Part shown: piece after piece, positions 25,795 to 35,298 of the stretch
Position numbering within the stretch: position 1 is the first letter of the stretch
Layout of the letters: every line of letters begins with the position of its first letter
Assembly: GCF_007559435.1 (NCBI RefSeq)
Contig: NZ_VMBP01000001.1
Coordinates: 1,260,116 to 1,324,115 of the forward strand
From: Ancylobacter moscoviensis
GTDB lineage: Bacteria > Pseudomonadota > Alphaproteobacteria > Rhizobiales > Xanthobacteraceae
DNA length: 64,000 bases
Reading direction: 5' to 3'
Program-made: the position numbers and the translations under genes
The notes under the pieces: generated by a model
Databases searched by the model: none
Told to the model about the DNA's origin: nothing
The model's input: the letters and a program-made list of their open reading frames with translations, nothing else

Positions 25795-27059
25795 TGATCA
25801 CCAGCGCCGCCTTTGTCCTTACGCTGCTGATCGGGGTGCCCATCGGCATCGCCATCTGCCTCACCGGTGTCGTGTTCATCGCCGCCAGCGGCAATCCGGT
25901 GCTCTACCAGAGCTTTCCGCTGCAGATGTTCGGCAGCGTCGACAATTACGGCCTGATCGCCATTCCGCTGTTCATCCTGATCGGCGAGATCATGAATGGC
26001 GGGGGCATCACCCGGCGCATCATCGACATGACGATGGCCTTCATCGGCGCGATGCGCGGCGGCCTCGCCTATGTGAACCTGCTGGCGAACATGTTCGTCT
26101 CGTCCATCCTCGGCTCGGCCACCGCGCAGGTGGCGATCATGGCGCAGCTCATGGTCCCGGAGATGGAGGCGAAGGGCTACGACAAGACCTTCGCCGCCGG
26201 CCTCACCGCCTATGCCGGCATGCTTGGCCCAATCATCCCGCCCTCGATCATGTTCGTCATGTATTCGGTGCTGGCGCAGGTGCCGGTGGGCGACATGCTG
26301 ATCGCCGGCCTCGTCCCCGGCTTCGTGCTCACGGCGCTGTTCTGCATCGTCATCGCGCTGATGGGGCTGCGCTACAACTATCCGCGCGGCGAGGCGGCCA
26401 GCCTCTCGCAGCGTGTGAAGACCGTGCTCGCCTGCGCGCCGACGCTGCTCATTCCCATCGTCATCGTCGGTTCCATCCTCACCGGCCTCGCCAACCCGAC
26501 CGAGTCCGCCGCCGTCGGCGCGCTGGCCTCGATCCTGATCGGCCGGTACTGGACGGGAGAGCTGCGCTTCGCCCAGCTGCCGCGCATGTTCCTGCGCGCC
26601 GGCGTCTATTCCGGCATCGTGCTGTTCCTGGTCGCGGCGGCGGGCGTGCTGTCCTGGGTGCTGGTGTTCGCCAAGATCCCGCAGGAAGTCGCGCTGTGGA
26701 TCCAGTCCATCGCCAGCGGGCCGATCAGCTTCATGCTGCTGGTCAACGTCATCCTGCTCGTCATCGGCACGGTGATCGACGGCGCGCCGGGGCTGATCAT
26801 GACGGTGCCGATCCTGCTGCCGATCGCCACCGAGGTCTACAACATCGACCCCGTGCAGTTCGGCGTGGTGGCGGTGGTCAACCTCGTGCTCGGCTTCCTG
26901 TCGCCGCCCGTCGGGCTCTGCTTCTTCGTCGCCGCGGCCGTCACTGGGGCCAAGCCGGGCAAGATGTTCATCGTCACCCTGCCGTTCTTCATCGCGTCCT
27001 GCGTGCTGCTGGTGCTGCTCTCGATCTTTCCGGTGCTGTCCACCGCACTGGTCCGCTGA
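25794..27059 (+). CDS. TRAP transporter large permease (DctM type)
   Basis: A protein of 421 residues with about twelve hydrophobic segments. Family motifs include IAIPLFILIGEIMNGGGITRR, read in parts, AYAGMLGPIIPPSI and NPTESAAVGAL. It is the ion-coupled translocation subunit in the inner membrane. The spacing to the DctP gene is 43 bp with AGAGGAG before its start. The operon order DctQ-DctM-DctP is normal. Confidence 0.87.
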   Translation: MITSAAFVLTLLIGVPIGIAICLTGVVFIAASGNPVLYQSFPLQMFGSVDNYGLIAIPLFILIGEIMNGGGITRRIIDMTMAFIGAMRGGLAYVNLLANMFVSSILGSATAQVAIMAQLMVPEMEAKGYDKTFAAGLTAYAGMLGPIIPPSIMFVMYSVLAQVPVGDMLIAGLVPGFVLTALFCIVIALMGLRYNYPRGEAASLSQRVKTVLACAPTLLIPIVIVGSILTGLANPTESAAVGALASILIGRYWTGELRFAQLPRMFLRAGVYSGIVLFLVAAAGVLSWVLVFAKIPQEVALWIQSIASGPISFMLLVNVILLVIGTVIDGAPGLIMTVPILLPIATEVYNIDPVQFGVVAVVNLVLGFLSPPVGLCFFVAAAVTGAKPGKMFIVTLPFFIASCVLLVLLSIFPVLSTALVR

Positions 27060-27102
27060 ACCTCCGCCAACAAGAACCTTCCGTGCCAGAGGAGAAAAAC
27101 CG

Positions 27103-28095
27103 ATGCTCTCACGCCGTTCCCTGCTCACGGCCGCGGCGGCCGGTGCCGTCCTGCCGCTCGCCGCTCCCGGAGTGCTCCGCGCCCAGACGCGCGACCTGCG
27201 CCTCGGCCTGATCACCCCGCCCGGCCACCCCTGGAACAACGCCGCCCTCAAGGTGGGCGAGGTTCTGAAGGAGAAGACCGCCGGCAAGCTGACCATGACC
27301 GTCTTCCATGCCGGCCAGCTCGGCAATGAAGGCGCGATGATGCAGCAGCTGCAGACCGGCGCGCTCGACCTGGCCTTCCTGCAGGCGGCGGAGGTCGGCA
27401 ACCGGGTGCCGAACGTCGCGGCCATCCTCGCGCCCTATGTCGTGCGCTCCACCGAGGCGGCGGCGAAGCTGGTGCGCCAGCCCATCGCCATGCAGATGCT
27501 GGACCCGCTGCCGAAGGAGACCGGCACGCTCGGCCTCGGCTGGGGCATCACCTCGATCCGCGCGGTGTTCTCGGCCAAGCAGATCGACGGCCTCGCCGGG
27601 CTGAAGGGTATGAAGCTGCGCATCAACACGACGCCGGCCTTCCGCGACTTCTACCAGTTGCTCGGCGCCGCCCCCACGCCGATCCCGACTCCGCAGGTGT
27701 TCGACGCCATGGCTAACGGCCAGGTGGACGGGCTGGAGGCGGACCTCGACTTCTCCTGGAACCAGCGCTTCGACAAGGTGTCGAAGGTGATGATGCGCAT
27801 GGACGCGGTGTTCATGCCGATGATTGCGCTGGCCTCCGGCCGCGCCTGGCAGTCGCTCCCCGAGGAGGACCGCAAGCTGATCGCCGAGGCGACCAAGGCG
27901 GCGCTCGACGTGCAGGTCGACGAGACGGTGGCGAACGCGCCGAAGATCATCAAGGACTTCGAGGGCACCGGCATCAAGATGGTGGTGCCGCCGGCGGCGG
28001 ACTCGGCGCCGATCATCGCCGAGTATGACAAGATCTGGGTGCCCAAGGCGCCCATCCTGCCGGAGCTGCGCAAGGTCGGCGCGACGCTCGGCTGA
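27103..28095 (+). CDS. TRAP transporter solute-binding protein (DctP type)
   Basis: A protein of 330 residues. The N-terminus is an export signal with two arginines (LSRRSLLTAAAAG) and a cleavage site near LRAQT. The mature domain has the DctP features: LGLITPPGHPWNNAA, GQLGNEGAMMQQLQTGALDL, and the substrate-contact region GLKGMKLRINTTPAFRDF with its conserved Arg. The ligand is expected to be a carboxylate. A strong hairpin terminator follows at 28121-28145. Confidence 0.87.
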   Translation: MLSRRSLLTAAAAGAVLPLAAPGVLRAQTRDLRLGLITPPGHPWNNAALKVGEVLKEKTAGKLTMTVFHAGQLGNEGAMMQQLQTGALDLAFLQAAEVGNRVPNVAAILAPYVVRSTEAAAKLVRQPIAMQMLDPLPKETGTLGLGWGITSIRAVFSAKQIDGLAGLKGMKLRINTTPAFRDFYQLLGAAPTPIPTPQVFDAMANGQVDGLEADLDFSWNQRFDKVSKVMMRMDAVFMPMIALASGRAWQSLPEEDRKLIAEATKAALDVQVDETVANAPKIIKDFEGTGIKMVVPPAADSAPIIAEYDKIWVPKAPILPELRKVGATLG

Positions 28096-28120
28096 GCGCT
28101 GTCTCATCCCTGAAGATGCG

Positions 28121-28145
28121 AGAGGCGCCCGTCGGGCGCCTCTTT
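28121..28145. terminator. Bidirectional terminator between TRAP and proline-type operons
   Basis: A perfect 10-bp stem AGAGGCGCCC/GGGCGCCTCT with a GTC loop, followed by a short T-run on the + strand. It separates the convergent TRAP operon and the long - strand operon. Confidence 0.75.
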
Positions 28146-28158
28146 CATGTGGGAGGTC

Positions 28159-29196
28159 TCAATCCTGCTTCCACACCGGCCAGGTGTCGGAGAGTCGGTA
28201 GCCGGTCGGCCAGGGATCCTCCGGGTCGAGCATGAGCTGGGCGGTGTGCGTCACCCAGGCGCGGCCCATGATGGAGGGGAAGATCGCCGGGCGGCCGCCG
28301 ACCGTGGTCTCGCCCTCGATCCGGCACTCGAAGCGGGAATCGATGATGGAACGGCCGATGAAGGTCTCGCCCACCTTCAGCCGGCTCTTGGCGTGCAGCA
28401 CCGCCATGCGCGCCGAACAGCCGGTGCCGGTGGGCGAACGGTCGATCTTGCCGGGGCGGATGGCGACCGCGTTGGCGCCCGACTTCACGCCGTTCTCCTC
28501 GATCACCGGCGCGGCGAACTGGCAGAAGGAAATGTGGTTCCAGTCGGCATTCTCGGGGTGCAGGAAGCCGAGCTGGCGGTTGGCCGCCTTGACGATCTTC
28601 ATGCCGGTCTCGGCAAGGTCCTTCGCCTCGTCCGGGCGGATGGAAAAGCCGAGCGCATGGGCGTCGACGATGCAGAAGCTGTCGCCGCCATAGGCGGTGT
28701 CGACGGTCAGCGTGCCGAGGCCCTCCACTTCCAGCTTGGCGTCGAGCTTGTCGGCGAAGGAGGGGTGGTTGCGCACCTTGATGCGTTCGGCCTTGCCGTT
28801 CCGGCAATAGGCGGTGGCCTCGATCAGCCCGCCCGGGGCCTCCAGCACCATATGCGTCTCGGGCTCGACCATCGGCACGATGCCGGTGTCGAGCAGCACG
28901 GTGGAGACGCAGATGGAGTTGGAGCCGGACATGGGCGGGGTGTCCTCCGGCTCCATGATGATCCAGGCGGCGACGGCGCGCGGGTCCTTCGGCGGCACCA
29001 GTAGGTTCACATGACGGAAGACGCCCCCGCGCGGCTCCTGAAGGACGAAGTTGCGCAGCGTGTTGTCGCTCGCGATGAAGCGCGACTGCGCCCACACCGT
29101 CTCGCCCGGGGGCGGGGCGACCCCACCGACGATGACGTCGCCGACCTCGCCCTCGGCGTGGCAGCCGACGACATGGATGACCTTGGATGAGCGCAT
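28159..29196 (-). CDS. Proline racemase superfamily enzyme with Ser/Thr catalytic pair
   Basis: A protein of 345 residues. The superfamily includes proline racemase, 4-hydroxyproline 2-epimerase (Cys/Cys or Ser/Cys pairs) and trans-3-hydroxy-L-proline dehydratase (Cys/Thr). Here the first catalytic motif, normally MCGHG, reads MSGSNS. The second, normally SPCGTGT, reads SPTGTGC. Both usual cysteines are replaced, giving a Ser/Thr pair, with a new Cys four residues further on. Absence of the second cysteine favours a dehydratase-like rather than an epimerase reaction. It is the last gene of the - strand run. Confidence 0.75.
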   Translation of the reverse strand: MRSSKVIHVVGCHAEGEVGDVIVGGVAPPPGETVWAQSRFIASDNTLRNFVLQEPRGGVFRHVNLLVPPKDPRAVAAWIIMEPEDTPPMSGSNSICVSTVLLDTGIVPMVEPETHMVLEAPGGLIEATAYCRNGKAERIKVRNHPSFADKLDAKLEVEGLGTLTVDTAYGGDSFCIVDAHALGFSIRPDEAKDLAETGMKIVKAANRQLGFLHPENADWNHISFCQFAAPVIEENGVKSGANAVAIRPGKIDRSPTGTGCSARMAVLHAKSRLKVGETFIGRSIIDSRFECRIEGETTVGGRPAIFPSIMGRAWVTHTAQLMLDPEDPWPTGYRLSDTWPVWKQD

Positions 29197-29228
29197 GGGG
29201 GCCTCCGGTGGGTTCTATCCGCCGTCTG

Positions 29229-29320
29229 GTCGTCATGGCCGGGCTTGACCCGACCATCCACGTCTTCTGCTGCGGAGGAAGAAAGGCGTGGATCCCCGGG
29301 CCAAGCCCGGGGATGACGTC
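29229..29320. repeat. REP-like palindromic element
   Basis: Two imperfect palindromes lie back to back. The second, 29292-29314, is perfect: ATCCCCGGGC, CAA, then its complement. The flanks read GTCATGG...CCATCC and GTGGATCC...GGATGACG. Closely related sequences recur at 30455-30536 and 36003-36083, so this is a dispersed family. Confidence 0.7.
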
Positions 29321-29329
29321 GTTAGGTGT

Positions 29330-30433
29330 TCAGCCGATCACCACCACCGGGTTACCCAGCACGTCGAAGATCGGCTCGATGCCCAGCCCCGGCGCGTCCG
29401 AGGCGGTCATGAAGCCGTTGACGCGCTTGGGCGCGCCCGTGGCGATGTCCACCGTGCCGTAGCTGTTGAAGTCGGTCGCCGAGAAGGCGAACTCCTCCGG
29501 CGTCGAGCGGGCGAGATGGGCGATGGTGGCGGTGACGATGTCGCCGCCCCACGTGTCCTCGATGGTCATCGGCGTGCCGGAGGCGACGCAGATGTCGCGC
29601 ATCAGCCGCGCCTTGGTCAGACCGCCGACCTTGGAGATCTTCAGGTTGATGATGTCCATCGCGTCGTCGGCCAGCGCGCGCTGGAGGCTCGCCACGCCGT
29701 CGATCACCTCGTCGAGGACGAAGGGGCGCGCGGTGCGCCGGCGCACCGAGACGCATTCCTCATAGGTGGGGCAGGGCTGCTCGATATAGACGTCGAGATC
29801 GGCGACGCTGGCGGCGATGCGCGCGGCTTCCGCCCGCGTCCAGCCCGTATTGGCGTCGGCGACAAGGATGTCACCTGCGTCCAGAATGTTGCGGGTGGCG
29901 CGGATGCGGTCGATGTCCTGATCTGCGTCGCCGCCGACCTTGAGCTGGAACTTGGTGTAGCCCTCGGCCTTATAGCCGGCGATCTTCTTCGCCATCACCT
30001 CGGGCGCCTCCTGCGAGATGGCGCGGTAGAGAGCGACCTTCTCCTGTGCGGCGCCGCCGAGCAGCTTGTAGACCGGCAGGCCCGAGACCTTGCCGAGGAT
30101 GTCCCAGCAGGCGATGTCGATCGGCGCTTTCACGTAAGGATGGCCGCGCAGCACCGAATCCATGTGGCGGTTGAGGACGTTGAGGTCGGTCGGGTCGAGG
30201 CCGATGACCTTGGGGCCGATTTCCTCGAGGCCCGCGCGCACGCCATGCGCATAGGCGGGCAGATAGGCCGAGCCGAGCGGGCAGCATTCGGCATAGCCGG
30301 TGATGCCGGCATCGGTCTCCACCGCGACGACGGTGGAATCGAACACCTCGATGAAATTGCCGTTCGACCAGTTGTAGCGGCCTTCCCTGAGCGGCAGGCC
30401 GACCTTCCACGCCTTGATGCCGGTGATCTTCAT
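29330..30433 (-). CDS. Enolase-superfamily enzyme (MLE/mandelate racemase type), hydroxyproline-related candidate
   Basis: A protein of 367 residues beginning [11 protein letters not shown] at 30433. The KxK base motif is in KFQLKVGG. Metal ligands are probably the Asp of VADANTGW, the Glu of YIEQPC and the Asp of FVLDEVID, and the second base Lys lies in NLKISKVGG. This arrangement fits the muconate-lactonizing-enzyme subgroup, which includes hydroxyproline-betaine 2-epimerases and a cis-3-hydroxy-L-proline dehydratase. The position between two proline-racemase-family genes supports one of those two functions. The sequence alone does not choose between them. Confidence 0.8.
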   Translation of the reverse strand: MKITGIKAWKVGLPLREGRYNWSNGNFIEVFDSTVVAVETDAGITGYAECCPLGSAYLPAYAHGVRAGLEEIGPKVIGLDPTDLNVLNRHMDSVLRGHPYVKAPIDIACWDILGKVSGLPVYKLLGGAAQEKVALYRAISQEAPEVMAKKIAGYKAEGYTKFQLKVGGDADQDIDRIRATRNILDAGDILVADANTGWTRAEAARIAASVADLDVYIEQPCPTYEECVSVRRRTARPFVLDEVIDGVASLQRALADDAMDIINLKISKVGGLTKARLMRDICVASGTPMTIEDTWGGDIVTATIAHLARSTPEEFAFSATDFNSYGTVDIATGAPKRVNGFMTASDAPGLGIEPIFDVLGNPVVVIG

Positions 30434-30454
30434 GTGCGTCACATCCGTTGTCTC

Positions 30455-30536
30455 GACGTCATCCCGGGCTCGTCCCGGGGGTGACGTCTTTCGAGGCCAA
30501 TTCGTGGATGGCCGGAACAAGTCCGGCCATGACGAA
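30455..30536. repeat. REP-like palindromic element
   Basis: It contains a GACGTCATCCCGGGC palindrome (30455-30487) and a perfect one at 30508-30530 (ATGGCCGGA, short loop, complement). It belongs to the same family as 29229-29320 and sits between the enolase-family and proline-racemase-family genes. Confidence 0.7.
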
Positions 30537-30544
30537 AGAAGGAT

Positions 30545-31546
30545 TCACACCACCACGAAGCCGTGCGCGAAGGGGTCGCGGTCGTCGATGAAGATGGTGT
30601 TGTAGCCGGTCATGCGCGCCCAGCCGCCGATGGAGGGGATGATCGCGTCGCGATCTCCCACCTTCACCGCCGCTTCGACGCGGCCCTTGAACAGCGAGCC
30701 GATGATGCTCTCGTGCACGAAGTCGTCGCCGACCTTGAGCTTGCCGAGGGCGGCGAGCTGCGCCATGCGCGAGGAGGTGCCGGTGCCGCAGGGCGAGCGG
30801 TCGATGGCCTTGTCGCCGTAGAACACGGCGTTGCGCGCATGCGCCTCCGGGTGCTGCGCCACGCCCGTCCAGAGGATGTGCGACAGGCCGCGGATTTCCG
30901 GTTTCTCCGGATGCACGAACTCGTATTTCGCGTTCAGCGCCTTGCGCAGCGCCGGGCTCATACCGACCAGTTCGCCGGCGGTGAAGTCCGCCATGTCGCG
31001 GAACCGCTCCTGCGGCTCGACGATGGCGTAGAAATTGCCGCCATAGGCGACGTCCACCGTCACCTCGCCGAGGCCCGGGCATTCGGCGGTGAGGCCGCGC
31101 GCATAGAGGAAGGCGGGCACGTTGGTGATGCGCACCTCCTCCACATACTGGCCTTCCTGCCGGTACTCGGCCTTCACCACGCCGGCCGGCGTGTCGAGCA
31201 TCAGCACGCCCGGCGTCTTCGGCGTCACGAGCCCGTGCTCGATGGCCATGGTCACCGTGCCGATGGTGCCGTGGCCGCACATGGGCAGGCAGCCGGAGGT
31301 CTCGATGAACAGGATGGCGACGTCGCAGTCCGGCCGGGTCGGCGGATAGAGGATCGAGCCCGACATCATGTCGTGGCCGCGCGGCTCGAACATGAGGCCG
31401 GTGCGGATCCAGTCGTACTCTTTGAGGAAATGGGCGCGCTTCTCGATCATGTTCGCGCCCTGGAGGTTCGGCCCGCCGCCGGCCACCAGCCGCACGGGGT
31501 TGCCGCAGGTGTGGCCGTCTATGCAGAAGAAGCTGTGTCGCGCCAT
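30545..31546 (-). CDS. 4-hydroxyproline 2-epimerase / proline racemase family (Cys/Cys)
   Basis: A protein of 333 residues with both catalytic cysteines intact: MCGHGTIG and SPCGTGTSSR. A CIDGHTCGNPVRLV start and the AYGGNFYAIV motif are typical of 4-hydroxyproline 2-epimerases, which convert trans-4-hydroxy-L-proline to cis-4-hydroxy-D-proline. The next gene upstream in the transcript is a D-amino-acid dehydrogenase that could oxidise that product, and the DapA-family gene would act on the resulting imine. Proline racemase is the main alternative. Confidence 0.82.
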   Translation of the reverse strand: MARHSFFCIDGHTCGNPVRLVAGGGPNLQGANMIEKRAHFLKEYDWIRTGLMFEPRGHDMMSGSILYPPTRPDCDVAILFIETSGCLPMCGHGTIGTVTMAIEHGLVTPKTPGVLMLDTPAGVVKAEYRQEGQYVEEVRITNVPAFLYARGLTAECPGLGEVTVDVAYGGNFYAIVEPQERFRDMADFTAGELVGMSPALRKALNAKYEFVHPEKPEIRGLSHILWTGVAQHPEAHARNAVFYGDKAIDRSPCGTGTSSRMAQLAALGKLKVGDDFVHESIIGSLFKGRVEAAVKVGDRDAIIPSIGGWARMTGYNTIFIDDRDPFAHGFVVV

Positions 31547-31558
31547 GGGATGAACTCG

Positions 31559-32812
31559 TCAGAAGCGGTCGGGGCGGAAGGGATCGAGCGGAATGGAGGG
31601 CGTGCGGCCGGCCGCGAGGTCGGCCACCAGCCGGCCGGTGGCGGCGCTCTGGGTCAGGCCGAGATGGCCGTGGCCGAAAGCGTAGAACACGCGGGGGGAG
31701 GCGCTGGAGGTGCCGATGACCGGCAGCGAATCCGGCAGCGAGGGACGGTAGCCCATCCACTGCTCGCCGCCCTCTGTCCGCAGCCCCGGCAGGAAGGCGG
31801 CGGCCTTGGTCAGCATGGCCTCGGAGCGCTTGAAGTTCGGCGGCAGCTTGAGCCCGCCGAGCTCCACCGCGCCGCCGACGCGGATGCCGGTGGAGAGCGG
31901 CGTGACGACGAAGCCGTGGCCGCCGAAGGTGAGCTGGCGGTTGAGCGCGAAGGCGCCGGGCGGCAGCGTGGTGTTGTAGCCGCGCTCGGTCTCCAGCGGG
32001 ATGGCGTCGCCGAGAGCGGCGGCGAGCGGGCGCGACCAGGCGCCGCCGGCCAGGACGACACGGTCGGCCTCCAGCGTCTCGCCGCCAGCAAGGCGCAGGC
32101 GCACGCCGCCCTCACACGGCTCGATGGCGGCGACCTCGCCATGGGTCAGCGCCGCGCCGCGCGCCATCACCGCGCGGAACAGAGCGAGGGCGAAATGATA
32201 GGGATCGTCCACCGTCTGCCAGTGCGGGGTGAAGGTGCCGGCGACGAAGCGGGGCGACAGGCCGGGCTGCAGCTCGGCGAGCCGCGCGCCGCGCACATGC
32301 TCGAAGACGATGCCTTCGCGGGCGCGCGCGTCCCAGCCGGGCTGGGAGGCGGCGAGTTCGGCCTCGCTCTCATAGAGCTGGAGATTGCCGTCGCGGCGCA
32401 CATGGCCGCCGAGGTCGGCCTCCGCGACCATCGCCTCCATGGCGCGGGCCGCGAGGCGCATCAGGTTGCCCTGGGCCTCGATGGAGTGGCGGTAGCGGTC
32501 GGGCAGGCTGGCGCGCCAGAAGCGCAGGAGCCAGGGCGCGATGCGCGGCAGGTAGGAGGGCGGGATGGCGAGCGGCCCGAGCGGGTCGAGCAGCCATTTC
32601 GGCGCCTTGCGCAGGATGCCGGGCGAGGCCAGCGGCAGGATGTCGGTGAAGGCGAAGGCTCCGGCATTGCCGAAGCTGGCGCCTTCCGCCACGCCGCCCC
32701 GCTCGACGAGCCGGACGCGGTGGCCCCCGGTGGCGAGATGGACGGCGGTGGCGAGCCCGACGATGCCCGCGCCGATGACGACGGTTTCATCCCGGGCGAT
32801 CTGGTCGGTCAT
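31559..32812 (-). CDS. FAD-dependent D-amino-acid dehydrogenase (DadA-like)
   Basis: A protein of 417 residues of the DAO family. The N-terminal dinucleotide motif is VVIGAGIVGLATAVHLA, ending in LVERGG, and a second FAD contact is RVVLAGGAWS. The C-terminal YRPSLPDSLPVIG and AFGHGHLGLTQSA segments are typical of DadA-type enzymes. In the hydroxyproline pathway it would oxidise cis-4-hydroxy-D-proline to Delta1-pyrroline-4-hydroxy-2-carboxylate, passing electrons to the respiratory chain. The context with the epimerase supports this. Confidence 0.85.
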   Translation of the reverse strand: MTDQIARDETVVIGAGIVGLATAVHLATGGHRVRLVERGGVAEGASFGNAGAFAFTDILPLASPGILRKAPKWLLDPLGPLAIPPSYLPRIAPWLLRFWRASLPDRYRHSIEAQGNLMRLAARAMEAMVAEADLGGHVRRDGNLQLYESEAELAASQPGWDARAREGIVFEHVRGARLAELQPGLSPRFVAGTFTPHWQTVDDPYHFALALFRAVMARGAALTHGEVAAIEPCEGGVRLRLAGGETLEADRVVLAGGAWSRPLAAALGDAIPLETERGYNTTLPPGAFALNRQLTFGGHGFVVTPLSTGIRVGGAVELGGLKLPPNFKRSEAMLTKAAAFLPGLRTEGGEQWMGYRPSLPDSLPVIGTSSASPRVFYAFGHGHLGLTQSAATGRLVADLAAGRTPSIPLDPFRPDRF

Positions 32813-32948
32813 GTTGTCCTGCTCAGGCGGGAAGGCAGCCCTTGCGGGCGGGATCGCGGCCGGTCGCCTGTCGGTTGAAGGGGCGGCCTGTCATGCGTGT
32901 CTCCGGAGCCGTGGCTCCGGAGACGGGGGTGTCGGCAAAGAGATCGGC

Positions 32949-33845
32949 TCACGCCGCCTTGGCGAGGGCCGGGCGGGTGGCGAGGGCCTCGCGCACGATC
33001 GTCTCGACCTTGGCGCGCTGCTCGCCTTCCAGCGGCAGGCGGGGCGCGCGCACGCGCTCGGTGGTGCCGGTGACCAGCGCCTCGACCAGCTTCAGGTTCT
33101 GGACGAGGTAGGTCGACACGTCGAGGTCGAGCAGCGGGCGGAACCAGCGGTAGATCGCCAGCGCCTCATCGTAGCGCTTGGCCTTCATCAGCTGGTAGAT
33201 CGCGACCGTCTCGTGCGGGAAGGCGACCACGAGGCCGGCGACCCAGCCGACCGCGCCGACCGCCAGCGCCTCATAGGCGAGGTTGTCGACGCCGGTGAAC
33301 ACGTCGTAGCGGTCGCCCAGCGCGTTGACGATCTCGATCGCGCGGCGGATGTCGTCCGAGGACTCCTTGATCGCGACGAAGCGCTTGTCCTTGGCGAGCT
33401 CGGCCATGATCTCGACCGTCACGTCGACCCGGTAGGCGATGCGGTTGGAATAGATCATCACCGGCAGGTCGGCGGCCTCGGCGACGGCGCTCAGCGTCGC
33501 CACCGTCTCCTTCGGGTTGGTGTGGTAGACGAGGCTCGGCACCACCATCAGCCCGTCGGCGCCGGTCTGCGCGGCGCGTTTGGCGAGCGCGGCGCTGTCG
33601 CGGGTGGCGGCGTCGGCGATGGTCATCAGCACCGGCTTCTTGCCGGCGACGGCCTTGGCGGTCTTCAGGACGGCGAGGCGCTCGTCATGCGAGAGCATCG
33701 GACCTTCGCCCAGCGAGCCGTTGACGATGATGCCATCGACGCCGGCCTCGATCTGGAAGGCGAAGCAGCGCTCCATCTCCTTGTGATCGAGGGTGTCGTC
33801 CTCGTTGAACTTGGCGGTAACGGCGGGAAAGACGCCCTGCCACAT
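32949..33845 (-). CDS. DapA-family lyase, candidate Delta1-pyrroline-4-hydroxy-2-carboxylate deaminase
   Basis: A protein of 298 residues. The family motif is NGSLGEGPML, the catalytic Tyr lies in VMIYSNRIAY, and the Schiff-base Lys in FVAIKESSDDIRR. In 4-hydroxyproline catabolism a DapA homologue deaminates Delta1-pyrroline-4-hydroxy-2-carboxylate to 2-oxoglutarate semialdehyde. The flanking epimerase, D-amino-acid dehydrogenase and amino-acid importer make this the best guess. The semialdehyde dehydrogenase that would finish the pathway is not in the window. Confidence 0.78.
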   Translation of the reverse strand: MWQGVFPAVTAKFNEDDTLDHKEMERCFAFQIEAGVDGIIVNGSLGEGPMLSHDERLAVLKTAKAVAGKKPVLMTIADAATRDSAALAKRAAQTGADGLMVVPSLVYHTNPKETVATLSAVAEAADLPVMIYSNRIAYRVDVTVEIMAELAKDKRFVAIKESSDDIRRAIEIVNALGDRYDVFTGVDNLAYEALAVGAVGWVAGLVVAFPHETVAIYQLMKAKRYDEALAIYRWFRPLLDLDVSTYLVQNLKLVEALVTGTTERVRAPRLPLEGEQRAKVETIVREALATRPALAKAA

Positions 33846-33885
33846 GGGAAATGCTCCTTCGGTCTCTCGAAAAATCGATCGGGTA

Positions 33886-34611
33886 TCACAGAACGGATTT
33901 GAGGAACGCCACGGTTTCCGGCTGCTGTGGATTGCCGATCACCTGGGCGGGCGGGCCGATCTCGTGGATCCGGCCCTTGTGGAAGAAGGCCACGCGGTTC
34001 GACACCTCGCGGGCGAAGGCGATCTCGTGGGTGACGCAGATCATGGTCATGCCCTCGGCGGAGAGCAGGCGCATGGTGTCGAGCACTTCGCCCACGAGCT
34101 GAGGGTCCAGAGCGGACGTCACCTCGTCGAAAAGCATGTAGTCTGGCGACATGGCAAGCGCGCGGGCGATGGCCATGCGCTGCTGCTGGCCGCCGGACAG
34201 GCGGGAGGGGTAGACGTTCAGCTTCTCGGCGAGGCCGACATGGCTGAGCTTCTCGACCGCGATGGCCTCGGCCTCGGCCTTCGACTTGCCGAGCACCTTG
34301 CGCGGGGCGAGCATCACGTTCTCCAGCACCGTCAGATGGGGGAAGGCGTTCCACTGCTGGAAGACGATGCCGATCTTGCGGCGGAGCTTGTTGAGGTCGG
34401 TGCCGCGGGCGTGCACGTCGGTGCCGTCCACGAGGATGCGGCCAGAATTGATCGGCTCCAGCCCGTTGATGCACATCAGCAGGGTCGACTTGCCCGAGCC
34501 GGAGCCTCCGATGACGGAGACCACCTCGCCCTTCTCGACGGTCATGGTGACGCCCTTGACCACTTCGAGAGAGCCGAAGGATTTGTGAACGTCCTGAATC
34601 TCGATCGACAT
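33886..34611 (-). CDS. Polar amino acid ABC transporter ATPase (GlnQ/HisP type)
   Basis: A protein of 241 residues from the ATG at 34611. Walker A is GGSGSGKSTL, the Q-loop GIVFQQWNAFPHLTV, the signature LSGGQQQRMAIARAL and Walker B YMLFDEVTSALDP. It is an ordinary polar-amino-acid ATPase that energises the two permeases and binding protein upstream in the same run (to 36920). Hydroxyproline or a proline betaine is the likely cargo by context. Confidence 0.87.
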   Translation of the reverse strand: MSIEIQDVHKSFGSLEVVKGVTMTVEKGEVVSVIGGSGSGKSTLLMCINGLEPINSGRILVDGTDVHARGTDLNKLRRKIGIVFQQWNAFPHLTVLENVMLAPRKVLGKSKAEAEAIAVEKLSHVGLAEKLNVYPSRLSGGQQQRMAIARALAMSPDYMLFDEVTSALDPQLVGEVLDTMRLLSAEGMTMICVTHEIAFAREVSNRVAFFHKGRIHEIGPPAQVIGNPQQPETVAFLKSVL

Positions 34612-34619
34612 GGTCTTTC

Positions 34620-35285
34620 TCAGTCGTTTTCGCGCCAGCGCTTCTCCAGCCGCGCCCCGAGGCGGGCGATGGGGAAGCTCATCAGGAAATAGATCAGGCC
34701 GGCGATGGAGAGCACGAAGAGCGGCTCCTGGATACGGGTGACGATCACCTGCGAGGAGCGCAGCAATTCGACGACGCCGATCCACCAGACCATGGCGGTG
34801 TCCTTCATCACGCCGAGGGTGAGGCCGATCCAGCTCGGCAGCGCCACCCGCAGCGCGATGGGGAAGACGATCTCAGTCAGGTCCTGCCGGTAGCTCAGTC
34901 CCAGCGAGCGGGCGGCGCGGCGCGTCGTCGCCGGTACGGCGAGGAAGCCCGAGCGCACGATCTCCGTGCAGTAGGCCGACATGTACAGCGCCAGCACCAC
35001 GCAGCCCACCGTGAACGGGCTCCAGTGGATGCCCACGATGGTCTTGAAGGAATTGGCGAGCACCAGCTGGATCAGCAGCGGGATCGACCGGAACACGTCG
35101 AGCACCGCGCCGAGCGGAGCGTTGACCCACCAGGGCGCGACCGCGCGGACGACGCCGAAGGCGACGCCGAGCAGCGTACCGCCAAGGACCGCCCAGCCGG
35201 TGAGCGCGAGGGTGACGCCCGCGCCCTTCAGCATGAACCAGAGGTCGTTGAGCGAGAAGGTCGTCTCGAAGAGGGAGGAGAACAT
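34620..35285 (-). CDS. Polar amino acid ABC transporter permease
   Basis: A protein of 221 residues of the HisM/GlnP type. The EAA coupling loop is RRAARSLGLSYRQDLTEIVFP, seen in adjoining parts, and five hydrophobic segments are visible. The C-terminus is basic. It forms a heterodimer with the permease at 35299. Confidence 0.85.
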   Translation of the reverse strand: MFSSLFETTFSLNDLWFMLKGAGVTLALTGWAVLGGTLLGVAFGVVRAVAPWWVNAPLGAVLDVFRSIPLLIQLVLANSFKTIVGIHWSPFTVGCVVLALYMSAYCTEIVRSGFLAVPATTRRAARSLGLSYRQDLTEIVFPIALRVALPSWIGLTLGVMKDTAMVWWIGVVELLRSSQVIVTRIQEPLFVLSIAGLIYFLMSFPIARLGARLEKRWREND

Positions 35286-35298
35286 CGCGGCGCCTCCC

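Noticed and set aside
30563..32878. Open frame of about 770 codons on the + strand
   Set aside because: It is a shadow of the racemase-family and D-amino-acid dehydrogenase genes on the other strand, with biased composition.
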